Assembly: GCA_035293805.1 (NCBI GenBank)
Contig: DATGMD010000025.1
Location: 1 to 64,000, forward strand
Reading direction: 5' to 3'
Length of the DNA stretch: 64,000 nucleotides
Source of the DNA: JAJPHF01 sp035293805
GTDB taxonomy: Bacteria; Chloroflexota; UBA6077; JAJPHF01
Below are positions 51,712 through 60,644 of the stretch, piece by piece; position 1 is the stretch's first letter; each line of letters opens with the position of its first letter. Position numbers and translations under genes: made by a program. The notes below the pieces were generated by a model that saw only the letters and a program-made list of their open reading frames with translations, made no database searches and was not told the DNA's origin.

Positions 51712-53901
51712 CTACGCCAGCGCCAGGCGGATGTCGTGCCGGTCCGGGGCGCCCTGGCGGCAGATGTCCACGGCGTGCAGGCGCCCGCAGCCCGGGCAGG
51801 CGTACAGCCGCGCTTCCATGTACGGGGCGAGCCGCATCGCCGGCCCCAGCTCGGCCGCCTCGGCCTGCTTGCGGCCAGCGTACTCCCGCCAGTTCTCGCG
51901 CGCCGGGGCGAGCACGTGGCCGCAGCGGCAGCGCGTCCAGTGCGCGCCGTCCGCGTCCCGCACGATCTCGAGCTGGTCGCCGAGCGGGCCGACGCGCACC
52001 AGCGTCTCCGCCGCGGGCGGACTCGCGAGCTGCCGCCGGGCGGGCCACCCGCGCCGCGCCGCGCGCAGCGCCTCGCGGTGCGCGGCGGTGGCGGCCGCAT
52101 CCACGCGGCCGTCGGCGTCCAGCACCGCGCCGTACAGTGTGCGGGCCGCCTCGGGCGAGATGGCCCCGAACTCCAGGTCGTCCTGCACGGCCGCGGCGGG
52201 CCGGTCGAGCGGATCGCCCCAGCCGCCGCCCGCCTGCGGCGTCTTGAGCATGACGTCGTGCGGCCCGAACTGGATCGTGCCCTGGCGGCCGCTGGTGGGC
52301 GTGAGCGTGCCCTCCAGCTCGGCCAGCGTGGGGATGCGTCCCGCGGCCAGCAGCGCGGGCGCGTTCGAGTCGCGCCACCAGGTGCGCTGGTTCTCGTTGC
52401 TCGGCAGGCCGCCGAACTGGCCCGGCGAGTTGGGAATGTCCCAGCCGTGGCAGCCCAGGCGGCACTCCAGCCCCTCGGTCTTGTGCATGGCGTAGAGGGC
52501 GCCGAGGCTCAGCCCGCCGCGCTGCCGCCCCGCCCCGCCCGAGTCGCGGGCGAGGCCGCGCCAGAGGTACAGGAGCGGCAGGTCGAACTCCAGCGCCTCG
52601 GCGTTCGAGATGTTCAGCCGCTCGATGTCGTGCTGGCCCTGCGTCCACACCCCGTCGCGGTGGCTGTATGCGCCACCGCCCGTCGCCAGCACGTCGAGCG
52701 TGGACTGCGCGAAGCGCTCGCCGTGGTTGCTGATGCCGCTCAGGTAGAAGTTGTCCGGCCCGCCGGCGGGCGCGGCCTGCGCCTCGGCCAGGTAGGCGTC
52801 CGAGCAGGCGGCCAGCTTGGAGAGCGCATCGGTCGCCGTCATCTCGACTTCCCACACGGCCTCCAGCGTGCCGCCGCTCACCGCCGCCGGCCGGCGCGCG
52901 TTGCAGATCAGCCCCTCGGGACAGACGATCTCCAGGGGGCGGAACAGGCCCTCGTTCCAGGGGATGTCGTAGGCTAGCGTGGGCAGCAGCGCCGCCGAGA
53001 TGCCCGCCATCAGCCCCGAGCGGGTGCAGTTGACGGCGCCCGGCGTCTGGGGCGAGGAGCGCGAGAAGTCGAAGATCAGGCGGTCGTCCTGCTTGGTGAC
53101 GCTGAGGGCCACCTCGTAGACCGTGCCCTTCGTGTCGTGGCCCTCGATGTAGCCCGTCGACTCGACGGTCGCGTCGGGCAGCTCGCGGAGCCGCGCCCGC
53201 ATCCGCTCCTCCGACAGCCGGATGAGCCCGGCCATGACCGCGCGCACCGTGTCCGCCCCGTAGCGCCCAACCAGCGTGGCGAAGCCGCGGGCCGCCGCCA
53301 GGTTGGCCGCCATGAGCCCCTTCAGGTCGAGGTGCATGGTCGGCGCCATGCGGCTGTGCGACAGGATCATCGTCAGGATGTCCTGGCGTAGCCGCCCGCC
53401 CTCGACCAGCTTCGTCGGCGTGAGCTGCAGCCCCTCCTGGTAGCACTCCGTGGCGTCGTAGCAGAAGCTGCCGGGGCGCAGGCCGCCGATGTCGAGCATG
53501 TGCATCATGGCGCCCGACCAGATGAGCAGCTCGCCGTCGTGGAAGATCGGCGCCATCAGCGCCATGTCCTGCGCGTGGACGGCGCCCTTCCAGGGGTTGT
53601 TCACGACGAACATGTCGCCCGGGGCGATGCCCGGGTTCTCGGCGCAGTCCTCCATGACGTGGCGCACGATCGCCGCCATCGACGAGGCGTGGAAGAGGAT
53701 GGTGCGGCCCATGGTGGCGACCGAGCCGTCGGGCAGGTACAGCCCGACGTTGTAGTCGGACATCTCGGTCACGTTCTTCGAGCCGGAGATGGCTTTGAGC
53801 GTCGCCGCCTGCTCGTCGGTAATGGCGTGCAGCCGGTGCCGGATCACCTCGAACGTGACGGGATCGACGCGGACCTCGGTAGACGCTGCAGACGACGCCA
53901 T
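51712..53901 (-). CDS. hyuB: Hydantoinase B-type subunit with fused zinc-ribbon (acetone carboxylase gamma-like) domain
   Basis: 729 aa. The HyuB domain runs from 'VDPVTFEVIRHRLHAITDEQ' to about residue 590. The last 72 residues add C658-x-C660 and C702-x2-C705 ('CRCGHVLAPARENWREYAG', 'YACPGCGRLHAVDICRQGAP'), resembling the small gamma subunit of acetone carboxylase, normally a separate protein. ATG 53901 follows AGGAG. Upstream of hyuA, with which it should form a complex. The combination points to an ATP-dependent carboxylase or cyclic amide hydrolase. Paralogue at 56934. Confidence 0.92.
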   Translation of the reverse strand: MASSAASTEVRVDPVTFEVIRHRLHAITDEQAATLKAISGSKNVTEMSDYNVGLYLPDGSVATMGRTILFHASSMAAIVRHVMEDCAENPGIAPGDMFVVNNPWKGAVHAQDMALMAPIFHDGELLIWSGAMMHMLDIGGLRPGSFCYDATECYQEGLQLTPTKLVEGGRLRQDILTMILSHSRMAPTMHLDLKGLMAANLAAARGFATLVGRYGADTVRAVMAGLIRLSEERMRARLRELPDATVESTGYIEGHDTKGTVYEVALSVTKQDDRLIFDFSRSSPQTPGAVNCTRSGLMAGISAALLPTLAYDIPWNEGLFRPLEIVCPEGLICNARRPAAVSGGTLEAVWEVEMTATDALSKLAACSDAYLAEAQAAPAGGPDNFYLSGISNHGERFAQSTLDVLATGGGAYSHRDGVWTQGQHDIERLNISNAEALEFDLPLLYLWRGLARDSGGAGRQRGGLSLGALYAMHKTEGLECRLGCHGWDIPNSPGQFGGLPSNENQRTWWRDSNAPALLAAGRIPTLAELEGTLTPTSGRQGTIQFGPHDVMLKTPQAGGGWGDPLDRPAAAVQDDLEFGAISPEAARTLYGAVLDADGRVDAAATAAHREALRAARRGWPARRQLASPPAAETLVRVGPLGDQLEIVRDADGAHWTRCRCGHVLAPARENWREYAGRKQAEAAELGPAMRLAPYMEARLYACPGCGRLHAVDICRQGAPDRHDIRLALA

Positions 53902-54350
53902 GCGCGCTCTCCTGCGACGGCAGCTCACGGAATGAAATGCGTCTCGGCCAGTGGCATCCATCTTACGCAGCCACACGCGGGCTGGTCAAGTGCGGTTCGG
54001 CGCCCGGGGGTCGCCAGATTCTCGCGGCGCGCGGCGGCGCGCCCGCGATCGCGACAATGGCGCGCTCGTGAGTGCGTCAGTTTAGCCGAGGAACGGTCAA
54101 ACGATGCTCCTTGACCGGGTGGTTAAGTGCTAGGCCGGGCGCGGGTTGGCGCGCGCTGGTCGGGCGCGGAAGGTCGCATCGTTTGCCCCGTACGATACTC
54201 CCCCGGTAGCCTGCCGCGGGCCGGGCCGGCGGGGGAGGCCCCGGGCCGGGCGCGGGCGGCGGGTGCGGGGGAGGCGTGTACGGGGAATGCCGGCGACCAC
54301 GTCGCGCCGGACGGCGGGCGCTCTCCGGCGCGCCTCGCGGCCGGGTACTG
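53902..54350. other. Intergenic region between divergent operons
   Basis: First half of a 998-bp gap. Apart from the promoter candidate at 53961, very GC-rich sequence without a recognised gene or RNA; the rest holds repeats and a promoter. Confidence 0.4.
53961..53989 (-). promoter_or_regulatory. Possible promoter of the hyuB-hyuA-SBP operon
   Basis: Minus-strand TTGACC (53984-53989) with GTAAGA at 17 bp or TAAGAT at 19 bp, about 60 bp before the HyuB start. The -10 choice is uncertain. Confidence 0.4.
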
Positions 54351-54545
54351 GGGGCGCGCCCTCACCCCGACCCTCTCCCAGGGGGAGAGGGGGAGGGACG
54401 AGGGGCGGGCTCTCACCCTGCGACGCGGAATACTGCGAGCGTCGCTCCTCTCCGATGGGGAGAGGGGGAGGGGCGGACCTCACCCCCCTGCCTCCCTCGC
54501 CCTTAGGAGAGGGGGAGGACGGGAAGCGTGTGCCGGATTCGCTGG
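54351..54545. repeat. Three diverged copies of the dispersed palindromic repeat
   Basis: Units start near 54351, 54409 and 54475. The first is canonical (CCCTCTCCCAGGGGGAGAGG), the middle one carries an extra stretch with 'GACGCGGAATACTGCGAGCG' inside, the third has 'CCCTCGCCCTTAGGAGAGGG'. The array ends with the same 'GCCGGATTCG' tail as those at 10367 and 23143. Confidence 0.75.
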
Positions 54546-54802
54546 GACGCCGGGCCGGGTGGCGACCGGGCAGGGCGCAGCGAGCAGCGCCCCTACAAGA
54601 TAAGGCATTGGGGAAGCGCGGTCGTCCGGGCCAGACGGCGGGCCGGAGCGATGGGAGCGCAGCCAGCGAGCCCGCGCGACCGCTCGGAAGATGCAGGAGA
54701 GGCCCCCTCGGCGCCGGGCGGCACGGCGTGGGGGGCCGGCGCCGCGCCCAACGCCCGGCCGGCCACGAGCAGTGTTTTACCGGTCGAAACACGTTTTGCG
54801 GA

Positions 54803-54832
54803 TTGACAGGGTTTCGGCACGCGTGCTACGCT
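54803..54832 (+). promoter_or_regulatory. Promoter of the eight-gene LigB-HyuB-UbiD-Rieske operon
   Basis: TTGACA (54803-54808), an 18-bp spacer and TACGCT (54827-54832), about 68 bp before ATG 54900, downstream of the repeat array. Confidence 0.6.
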
Positions 54833-54899
54833 GAGGCCCACCGGCAGTCTGGGGCGCTGCCTCGTGTGCTGTAGCCTCGTGACCCCTTGGAGAGGGACC

Positions 54900-55841
54900 A
54901 TGGTGAAGCTAGCGGCCGGCATGGCCTCGTCCCACGCCTACACGTTCATCGATCCGCGGCGGTGGGAGGAGCGGCGCGAGGTGACCCGCGAGCGCTACCG
55001 CAAGCGCTACGGCGAGTATCCCGCCATCCAGCCCCAGATCGAGGGGGAGACGCTCGAAGGTAACCTGGCGCGCTACCAGGACATTCGGGACGGCCTGGAC
55101 CGCCTGAAGCGCGGCTTCGAGGCGCTGCGGCCCGATACGCTAATCCTCATCGCCGACGACCAGGACGAGAACTACCGCGAGGACAACCTGCCGCAGCTGG
55201 CCATCTACACCGGCGAGCGCGTCGTGGCCGTGGACTCGGAGACCGCCCGCACGATCGAGGTGCGCTCGGACGCCGAGCTGGCCACCCGCATCCTGAACGA
55301 CGCGGTGGAGGCCGGCTTCGACCTCGCGTCGTCCAAATCGTTCCCGGACGACCGGGTGCGCTCGCACGCACACGCGCAGATCCTGAGCTTCCTCGAGCCG
55401 CAGGTGCCGGTGGTGCTCATCTTCCTGAACGCGATCCACGTGCCCGCGCCCAGCCCGCGGCGCTGCTACGAGTTCGGCCGCTGCCTGCGCGGCATCCTCG
55501 ACGCGCTGCCCGACGATCGGCGCGCGATACTCTACGCCTCGGGCGGGATGTCGCACTTTACCGCCGGCTATCCCTGGGCGCACTACCAGGGCCCGTTCGG
55601 CCTGGGCTCGATCAGCGAGGAGTTCGACCGCCGGGCGGTGGCGGCGTTGCGCGAGGGGCGCGGCGCCGAGCTGGCGGGCGCGCTCACGTCGCGCGACCTG
55701 CTGGCGAACGGCGCCATCGAGTTCCGCCAGTGGCTGACGCTGCTGGGCGCGCTGGACGGCGCCGCGCCCGAATGGCTCGCCTACCAGCCGTTCTACCGCG
55801 CCGTCATGGCGATGGGCGTGGCCTACTGGCCGCTCAACTAG
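54900..55841 (+). CDS. LigB-type extradiol dioxygenase-like protein
   Basis: 313 aa. 'GMASSHAYTFIDPRRW' contains H12, the first Fe ligand of the family; 'LIADDQDENYREDNLPQLAIY' and 'YASGGMSHFTAGYPWAHYQG' carry further active-site segments. In the helix where the two paralogues have a candidate second His (H56 or H65) this one has none, so its metal site may differ. ATG 54900 with GGAGAGGG upstream. First gene of the operon; the next gene starts at the base after its stop. Substrate unknown. Confidence 0.85.
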   Translation: MVKLAAGMASSHAYTFIDPRRWEERREVTRERYRKRYGEYPAIQPQIEGETLEGNLARYQDIRDGLDRLKRGFEALRPDTLILIADDQDENYREDNLPQLAIYTGERVVAVDSETARTIEVRSDAELATRILNDAVEAGFDLASSKSFPDDRVRSHAHAQILSFLEPQVPVVLIFLNAIHVPAPSPRRCYEFGRCLRGILDALPDDRRAILYASGGMSHFTAGYPWAHYQGPFGLGSISEEFDRRAVAALREGRGAELAGALTSRDLLANGAIEFRQWLTLLGALDGAAPEWLAYQPFYRAVMAMGVAYWPLN

Positions 55842-56906
55842 ATGAAACGCACCGCACCGCCTGCCTGGACCGCGCTTGCGCTGGGAGCGCTCCTGGTGCT
55901 AGCCGCCTGCGCGCCCACCCGCCCGGCCGCCCCGGCCGCGCCCGCGCCGGCCAGCCCGGCAGCATCGGCGCCGGCCGCGCCGCTCCCCTCGCCGGCGCAG
56001 GCCCAGCCGGCGAAGGTCATCCTGGCGAACGCCAGCACGGGCGCCGCGCCGCAGTTCTGGGCGAGCTACGTCGCCGACAAGCAGGGCTTCTTCGCGCAGG
56101 AGGGCATCGACTTCGAGGCCGTCCGCCTGCAGTCGGCGCCCAACCTGACGCAATCGCTCATCAGCGGCGACACACAGGCCGTCGGCTTCACCGTCCTGTC
56201 GATGGCCACGGCCATCGCCGCCGGGGCGCCGCTCAAGATGGTCGTCTCCACCCAGGACGCCCCCGCCATCGAGCTGCTGGTGGCGCCCGAGATCCACGAC
56301 TGGAGCGACCTGCGAGGCAAAACTCTCGGCTCGGGCAACTCGCCGGGCGACTACTTCGACGTGGCGCTTCGCATGATGATGGCCGCGAACGGCCTGCGCG
56401 ACGACGAGTACACCGCCCGCACCATGCCGTCCACCGCGCGGGTGCCGGCCCTGCTCGCGGGCCAGCTCGCGGGCACACTTGGCAGCGACCAGGACAAAGT
56501 CGTCGCGACCGCCGGCGGGGCGCGGTCGCTCGGCGCCTTCACCGACTACGTGAAGGACGTCCACTACGCGGGCCTGCTAGTCAACGACAGCTGGGCGAAG
56601 GCCAACGAGGATACGCTCGTGCGCTTCGTGCGGGCGCTCCTGCACGGATCGAACTGGCTGTTCGATCCGGCCAACGCCGGCGCGGCGCAGCGCATCTACG
56701 CGGACGAAGCGGGGCTCGCCGTCGGCGACATCGAGCCGCTGTACAACGACATGGTCACGAAGCGCCTGCTGCCGCGGGACCTGCGACCGAACCGGACGGC
56801 GATCGAGAACATCCTGACCATCGCCCACCAGCAGGGCGCGCTCCCGGAGATCCCGCCGCTCGACAGCTGGATCGATCTCAGCTATCTCGACAAAGCCAGC
56901 CGCTAA
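55842..56906 (+). CDS. ABC transporter substrate-binding lipoprotein, NMT1-like
   Basis: 354 aa. Lipobox 'LVLAACAP', Pro/Ala-rich linker, then 'PQFWASYVADKQGFFAQEGIDFEA'. Very close to 45886 and 29373 ('VGFTVLSMATAIAAGAPLKMV', 'WIDLSYLDKASR' end). ATG is directly after the LigB stop with no gap, so translation is probably coupled. Likely uptake component for the operon's substrate. Confidence 0.91.
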   Translation: MKRTAPPAWTALALGALLVLAACAPTRPAAPAAPAPASPAASAPAAPLPSPAQAQPAKVILANASTGAAPQFWASYVADKQGFFAQEGIDFEAVRLQSAPNLTQSLISGDTQAVGFTVLSMATAIAAGAPLKMVVSTQDAPAIELLVAPEIHDWSDLRGKTLGSGNSPGDYFDVALRMMMAANGLRDDEYTARTMPSTARVPALLAGQLAGTLGSDQDKVVATAGGARSLGAFTDYVKDVHYAGLLVNDSWAKANEDTLVRFVRALLHGSNWLFDPANAGAAQRIYADEAGLAVGDIEPLYNDMVTKRLLPRDLRPNRTAIENILTIAHQQGALPEIPPLDSWIDLSYLDKASR

Positions 56907-56933
56907 CGCCTGGCCCGTCAGCAGGAGTCAATC

Positions 56934-59150
56934 GTGCAGGTCGCAGCCCCCCCTACCCGCGCGGCCGCCGACGTCGCGGTCGACCCGGTGACGTTCGAGG
57001 TCATTCGCCACCGCCTGCTCAGCATCACCGACGAGCAGGCGGCGAAGATCATGGCCATCTCCGGCTCGAAGAACGTGACCGAGATGTCCGACTTCAACGT
57101 GGGGCTCTACCTGCCCGACGGCTCCGTCGCCACCATGGGCCGCACCATCCTGTTCCATGCCTACTCGATGGCGACGATGGTGCGCTACGTCATGGAGGAC
57201 TGCGCCGCGAACCCCGGCATCGGCCCCGGCGACATGTTCATCGTCAACAACCCCTGGAAGGGGACACTCCACGCCGCGGACATGTGCATCGTGGCGCCGG
57301 TGTTCGCCGACGGCCAGCTGATCTTCTGGTCGGGCGCGCTCATGCACATGGCGGACATCGGCGGCATGCGGCCCGGCAGCTTCTGCCACGACGCCACGGA
57401 GTGCTACCAGGAGGGGCTGCAGCTGCCGCCGCTGAAGCTGGTCGAGGCGGGAACGCTGCGCCAGGACCTCTGGACGATGATCCTCTCGCACAGCCGCATG
57501 GCGCCCGCCATGACGCTGGACCTGAAGGGGCTGATGGCGGCGAACCACGCGGCGGCCGAGGGGCTGGCGAAGCTGGCCGACCGCTACGGGGTCGAGACGC
57601 TGTTGGCGGTGATGGCCGGGCTGATCCGGCTCTCCGAGGAGCGCATGCGCCGCCGGCTCCGCGAGCTGCCCGACGCGACAGTCGAGGCCGTGGGGTATCT
57701 CGACTACGACCGCGCGACGGGCACCATCCCCGAGGTCGCGCTACGGCTCACGAAGCAGGACGACCGGCTGATCTTCGACTACTCCAGCTCGTCGCCCCAG
57801 GTGCCGGCTGCCACGAACTGCACCTTCGGCGGGCTGATGGCCGGCGTCTGCGCGGGGCTCCTGCCGACGATCGCCTACGACATTCCCTGGAACCACGGGC
57901 TGTATCGCCCGGTCGAGGTGATCTGCCCGGAGGGTCGCATCTGCAACGCGCGCAAGCCGGCGGCGGTGAGCGCGAACATCGCGGGCGCGGTGTGGGAGGT
58001 CGAGATGACCGCCACCACGGCGCTGTCGAAGCTCGCCGCCTGCTCGGACGCCTACCTCCGCGAGGCGCAGGCCAGCCCCGCCGGCCGCCCGGGCGGCGGG
58101 GGCAGCACCTTCAGCGGCCTGAACCACCACGGCGAGGCCTTCTCGAACAGCGGGCTGGTGAGCAGCCTGGCCACGGGCGGCGGCGCCTACAGCCACCGGG
58201 ACGGCGTGTCCACCCAGGGCCAGCACAACATCGAGCGGACGATCGTGTCCAACGTGGAGTCGATGGAGCTGGACCTGCCGCTGCTCTATCTCTGGCACGG
58301 GCTGACCCCGGACGGCGGCGGCGCCGGCCGCCATCACGGCGGCCTGAGCACCGGCACGGTGTTCATCCCCCACAAGCAGGAGCGGGTCCACGCGCGGGTC
58401 GGCGGCTACGTCTGGGACGTGCCCGACGCGACGGGCATCTTCGGCGGCTACCTGGGCGGGCTGCCCGACCGGGTGCTGGTCCGCGACTCGGACGTCCAGG
58501 AGCACCTGGCGCGGGGACGGCTGCCGGACTTCGCGGCCCTCGCCGGGGACACCCTGCGCACCGCCGGCCTGCCGAGCACCGAGATGACGCTGACGCCGCG
58601 CGACGTCGTGCTGGCGATCTCCGGCTCGGGGGCCGGCTGGGGCGACCCGTTGGACCGCCCGCCGGCAGAGCTGCAGGACGACCTGGATCTCGGCGCCGTG
58701 TCCCCCGTGGCGGCCGAGACGCTGTACGGCGCCGTGCTCGACCCGGCCGGGCGCGTGGACGTAGCGGCCACGCGGCAGCGGCGCGAGGCGCTGCGGGCGG
58801 AGCGCCAGCAGTGGCCTGCCCGCCGCCCACCGGCGGCTGCGCCGGCCGCCGGCCCGCTAGAGCGGGTCTGCCCCCTGGGCGACCAGCTCGAAGTGGTCCG
58901 CGACGCCCGGGGGCAGCACTGGACGCGCTGCCGCTGCGGCCACGTGCTCGCGCTCGCCCGCGAGAACTGGCGTGAGTACGCCGGGTGCAGCGTGGCCGCG
59001 CCCGGGGAGATCAGCCCGCTGCTCCGCTTGAACGCGGCGCTGGAGATTCGCCGCTATAGCTGCCCAGGCTGCGGCCGGCTGCACGCTGTAGACCTCTGCC
59101 GGAAGGGCGCGCCCGACCCCGCCGACATACACCTGGCGCTGGCGCGCTGA
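56934..59150 (+). CDS. hyuB: Hydantoinase B-type subunit with fused zinc-ribbon domain
   Basis: 738 aa paralogue of 51712, nearly the same N-terminus ('VDPVTFEVIRHRLLSITDEQ', 'SGSKNVTEMSDFNVGLYLPD') and the same C-terminal cysteine domain (C666-x-C668 and C710-x2-C713). GTG 56934 has AGGAG 6 nt upstream. Unlike the other copy no hyuA follows; the next gene is a cytosolic PBP-fold protein. It may share the HyuA at 49312 or work with a different partner. Confidence 0.92.
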   Translation: MQVAAPPTRAAADVAVDPVTFEVIRHRLLSITDEQAAKIMAISGSKNVTEMSDFNVGLYLPDGSVATMGRTILFHAYSMATMVRYVMEDCAANPGIGPGDMFIVNNPWKGTLHAADMCIVAPVFADGQLIFWSGALMHMADIGGMRPGSFCHDATECYQEGLQLPPLKLVEAGTLRQDLWTMILSHSRMAPAMTLDLKGLMAANHAAAEGLAKLADRYGVETLLAVMAGLIRLSEERMRRRLRELPDATVEAVGYLDYDRATGTIPEVALRLTKQDDRLIFDYSSSSPQVPAATNCTFGGLMAGVCAGLLPTIAYDIPWNHGLYRPVEVICPEGRICNARKPAAVSANIAGAVWEVEMTATTALSKLAACSDAYLREAQASPAGRPGGGGSTFSGLNHHGEAFSNSGLVSSLATGGGAYSHRDGVSTQGQHNIERTIVSNVESMELDLPLLYLWHGLTPDGGGAGRHHGGLSTGTVFIPHKQERVHARVGGYVWDVPDATGIFGGYLGGLPDRVLVRDSDVQEHLARGRLPDFAALAGDTLRTAGLPSTEMTLTPRDVVLAISGSGAGWGDPLDRPPAELQDDLDLGAVSPVAAETLYGAVLDPAGRVDVAATRQRREALRAERQQWPARRPPAAAPAAGPLERVCPLGDQLEVVRDARGQHWTRCRCGHVLALARENWREYAGCSVAAPGEISPLLRLNAALEIRRYSCPGCGRLHAVDLCRKGAPDPADIHLALAR

Positions 59151-59176
59151 CGCGGCGCGCGGGAGGAGGCCAACCG

Positions 59177-60136
59177 ATGAGCACGCTGAACGTGCTGTAC
59201 CGCGACGTGGACCGCATGCCGTACCTGCTCACGCTGCGCCAGTGCGCGGCGGACCGCGGCCTGACGCTGAATCTCGTGCGCAGCTCGCCGGCGTATCCGG
59301 GCTGGGCCGAGCGCCTGGAGGGCGGCGACGTGGACGTGATCGCCGAGAACTACTGGGGGCTCCAGACCTACCGCGCCCGAGGCTCGCCGTTCGTCACGCT
59401 GGCCTCGGTCGTCAGCCGCATGACGGAGATGCTGGTCGCCGACGCGAGCGTGCGGACGGTGGACGACCTGCGCGGCAAGCGGCTCGCCGTGCGCGGCGGC
59501 GGCCCGCAGTTGTTCCTGCCGGCGCTCTGGCTCACGGACCAGGGCCTGATGGGCGAGGTGGAGCAGGTGGTCATCCCGGACGAGGAGGTGGGCCGCTGGG
59601 GCCACTGGACGAAGGTGGCCGACGGCACCTGCCAGGCGTGCTTCATGGCGTATCTCTACGCCGACCAGGCGCTGGCCGCCGGGCTGCACGAGGTGCCGAC
59701 CGAGCCGTACTACTTCGAGGGGATGAACGTCACGCTGACGACGACCGAGCGCCTCGTCGAGGAGCGCCGCGCGGACCTCCAGGCGCTCGTGGACGCGACG
59801 TTCGACGCCACCCGCGTGTTCAAGACCGACCCTGCCACGGTGCTGGCGATCATGCGCGGCGAGTGCCGCGAGCTGCTGGCGGAGCACTTCGACGTGAGCG
59901 CCGACGCGCAGATCGTAAGGCTCTACGAGATCCTGCGCGACGAGCTGGCGGACGTGCCGGTGCCGACGCTCGCGGGGGTGCGCAACGCGCTCCGCATCGT
60001 GCGCGGCGAGCCCGCGGGGCGGCCGCAGCGCGGCAGCGCGCACTACGAGGACAACGTCGTGCCCGAGAGCTTCAATCCGCTGCTGATGTGGGACCTCAGC
60101 TTTGCCCGCGCGGCGCAGCGCGCTCGCGGCCAATAA
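59177..60136 (+). CDS. Periplasmic-binding-protein-fold protein without signal peptide
   Basis: 319 aa, starting 'LNVLYRDVDRMPYLLTLRQC' with no signal, hence cytoplasmic. 'VDVIAENYWGLQTYRARGSP', 'VDDLRGKRLAVRGGGPQLFL' and 'VGRWGHWTKVADGTCQACF' show the NMT1/THI5-like fold; the last motif is shared with 28211. An enzyme of the 4,5-dihydroxyphthalate decarboxylase kind is a reasonable idea, but not proven. ATG 59177 with GGGAGGAGG upstream, 26 bp after hyuB. Confidence 0.75.
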   Translation: MSTLNVLYRDVDRMPYLLTLRQCAADRGLTLNLVRSSPAYPGWAERLEGGDVDVIAENYWGLQTYRARGSPFVTLASVVSRMTEMLVADASVRTVDDLRGKRLAVRGGGPQLFLPALWLTDQGLMGEVEQVVIPDEEVGRWGHWTKVADGTCQACFMAYLYADQALAAGLHEVPTEPYYFEGMNVTLTTTERLVEERRADLQALVDATFDATRVFKTDPATVLAIMRGECRELLAEHFDVSADAQIVRLYEILRDELADVPVPTLAGVRNALRIVRGEPAGRPQRGSAHYEDNVVPESFNPLLMWDLSFARAAQRARGQ

Positions 60137-60155
60137 CGATCTATTGGGAGGCGCG

Positions 60156-60551
60156 ATGAACCGCGAGACGATCCCGACGCCCGCGGGCGGCCCCGAGCGC
60201 ATGGACGGCATGGTGACGGGCGTGAAGGCCGGGGGGTTCGTCTTCTTCTCGGCGATCCGCGGCCGCAACCCCGTCACCAACAAGAGCAGCGACGACACCG
60301 CCGAGCAGGCGCGGCAGGCGTTCGAGAACCTGAAGGTGCTCTGCGCGGGCGCGGGCATCACGCTGCAGCACGTCGTGAAGGTGACGCTCTACCTGAGTGA
60401 CCTGAAGTACCGCAAGGCGTTTCACGAGGTGTGGATGGAGTACTTCCCCGCGAACCCCCCGGCCCGCATCGCCGTGCAGGTGGCCGACGCGAGCGCGAGC
60501 CCCGGCGGCAACTCGCACTTCGCGCTCGACGTGGTCGCGCTGGCCGAGTAA
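60156..60551 (+). CDS. RidA/YjgF family protein
   Basis: 131 aa, RidA-like trimer-forming enamine/imine deaminase family. 'AEQARQAFENLKVLCAGAGI', 'VVKVTLYLSDL' and 'PPARIAVQVADAS' are recognisable, with the family arginine kept in 'PPAR'. The C-terminal glutamate of canonical 'VEIxAIA' is absent ('FALDVVALA'), so specificity may differ. ATG 60156 follows GGGAGG. In catabolic operons such proteins often hydrolyse reactive enamines or enol intermediates. Confidence 0.88.
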   Translation: MNRETIPTPAGGPERMDGMVTGVKAGGFVFFSAIRGRNPVTNKSSDDTAEQARQAFENLKVLCAGAGITLQHVVKVTLYLSDLKYRKAFHEVWMEYFPANPPARIAVQVADASASPGGNSHFALDVVALAE

Positions 60552-60644
60552 ACCGGCGCCCCGCCCTCTTGCGATCCTCCCTTCCCTGCCGCCATGATTG
60601 GGGACCAGGGGCGGTCGTCGGCCGGATCGCGGAAGGAGAGACGC

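Noticed and set aside
55730..58975. 1081-codon plus-strand frame overlapping LigB, SBP and HyuB
   Set aside because: Low-complexity Arg/Gly/Ala translation in a shifted frame of clearly coding genes; an artefact of high GC.
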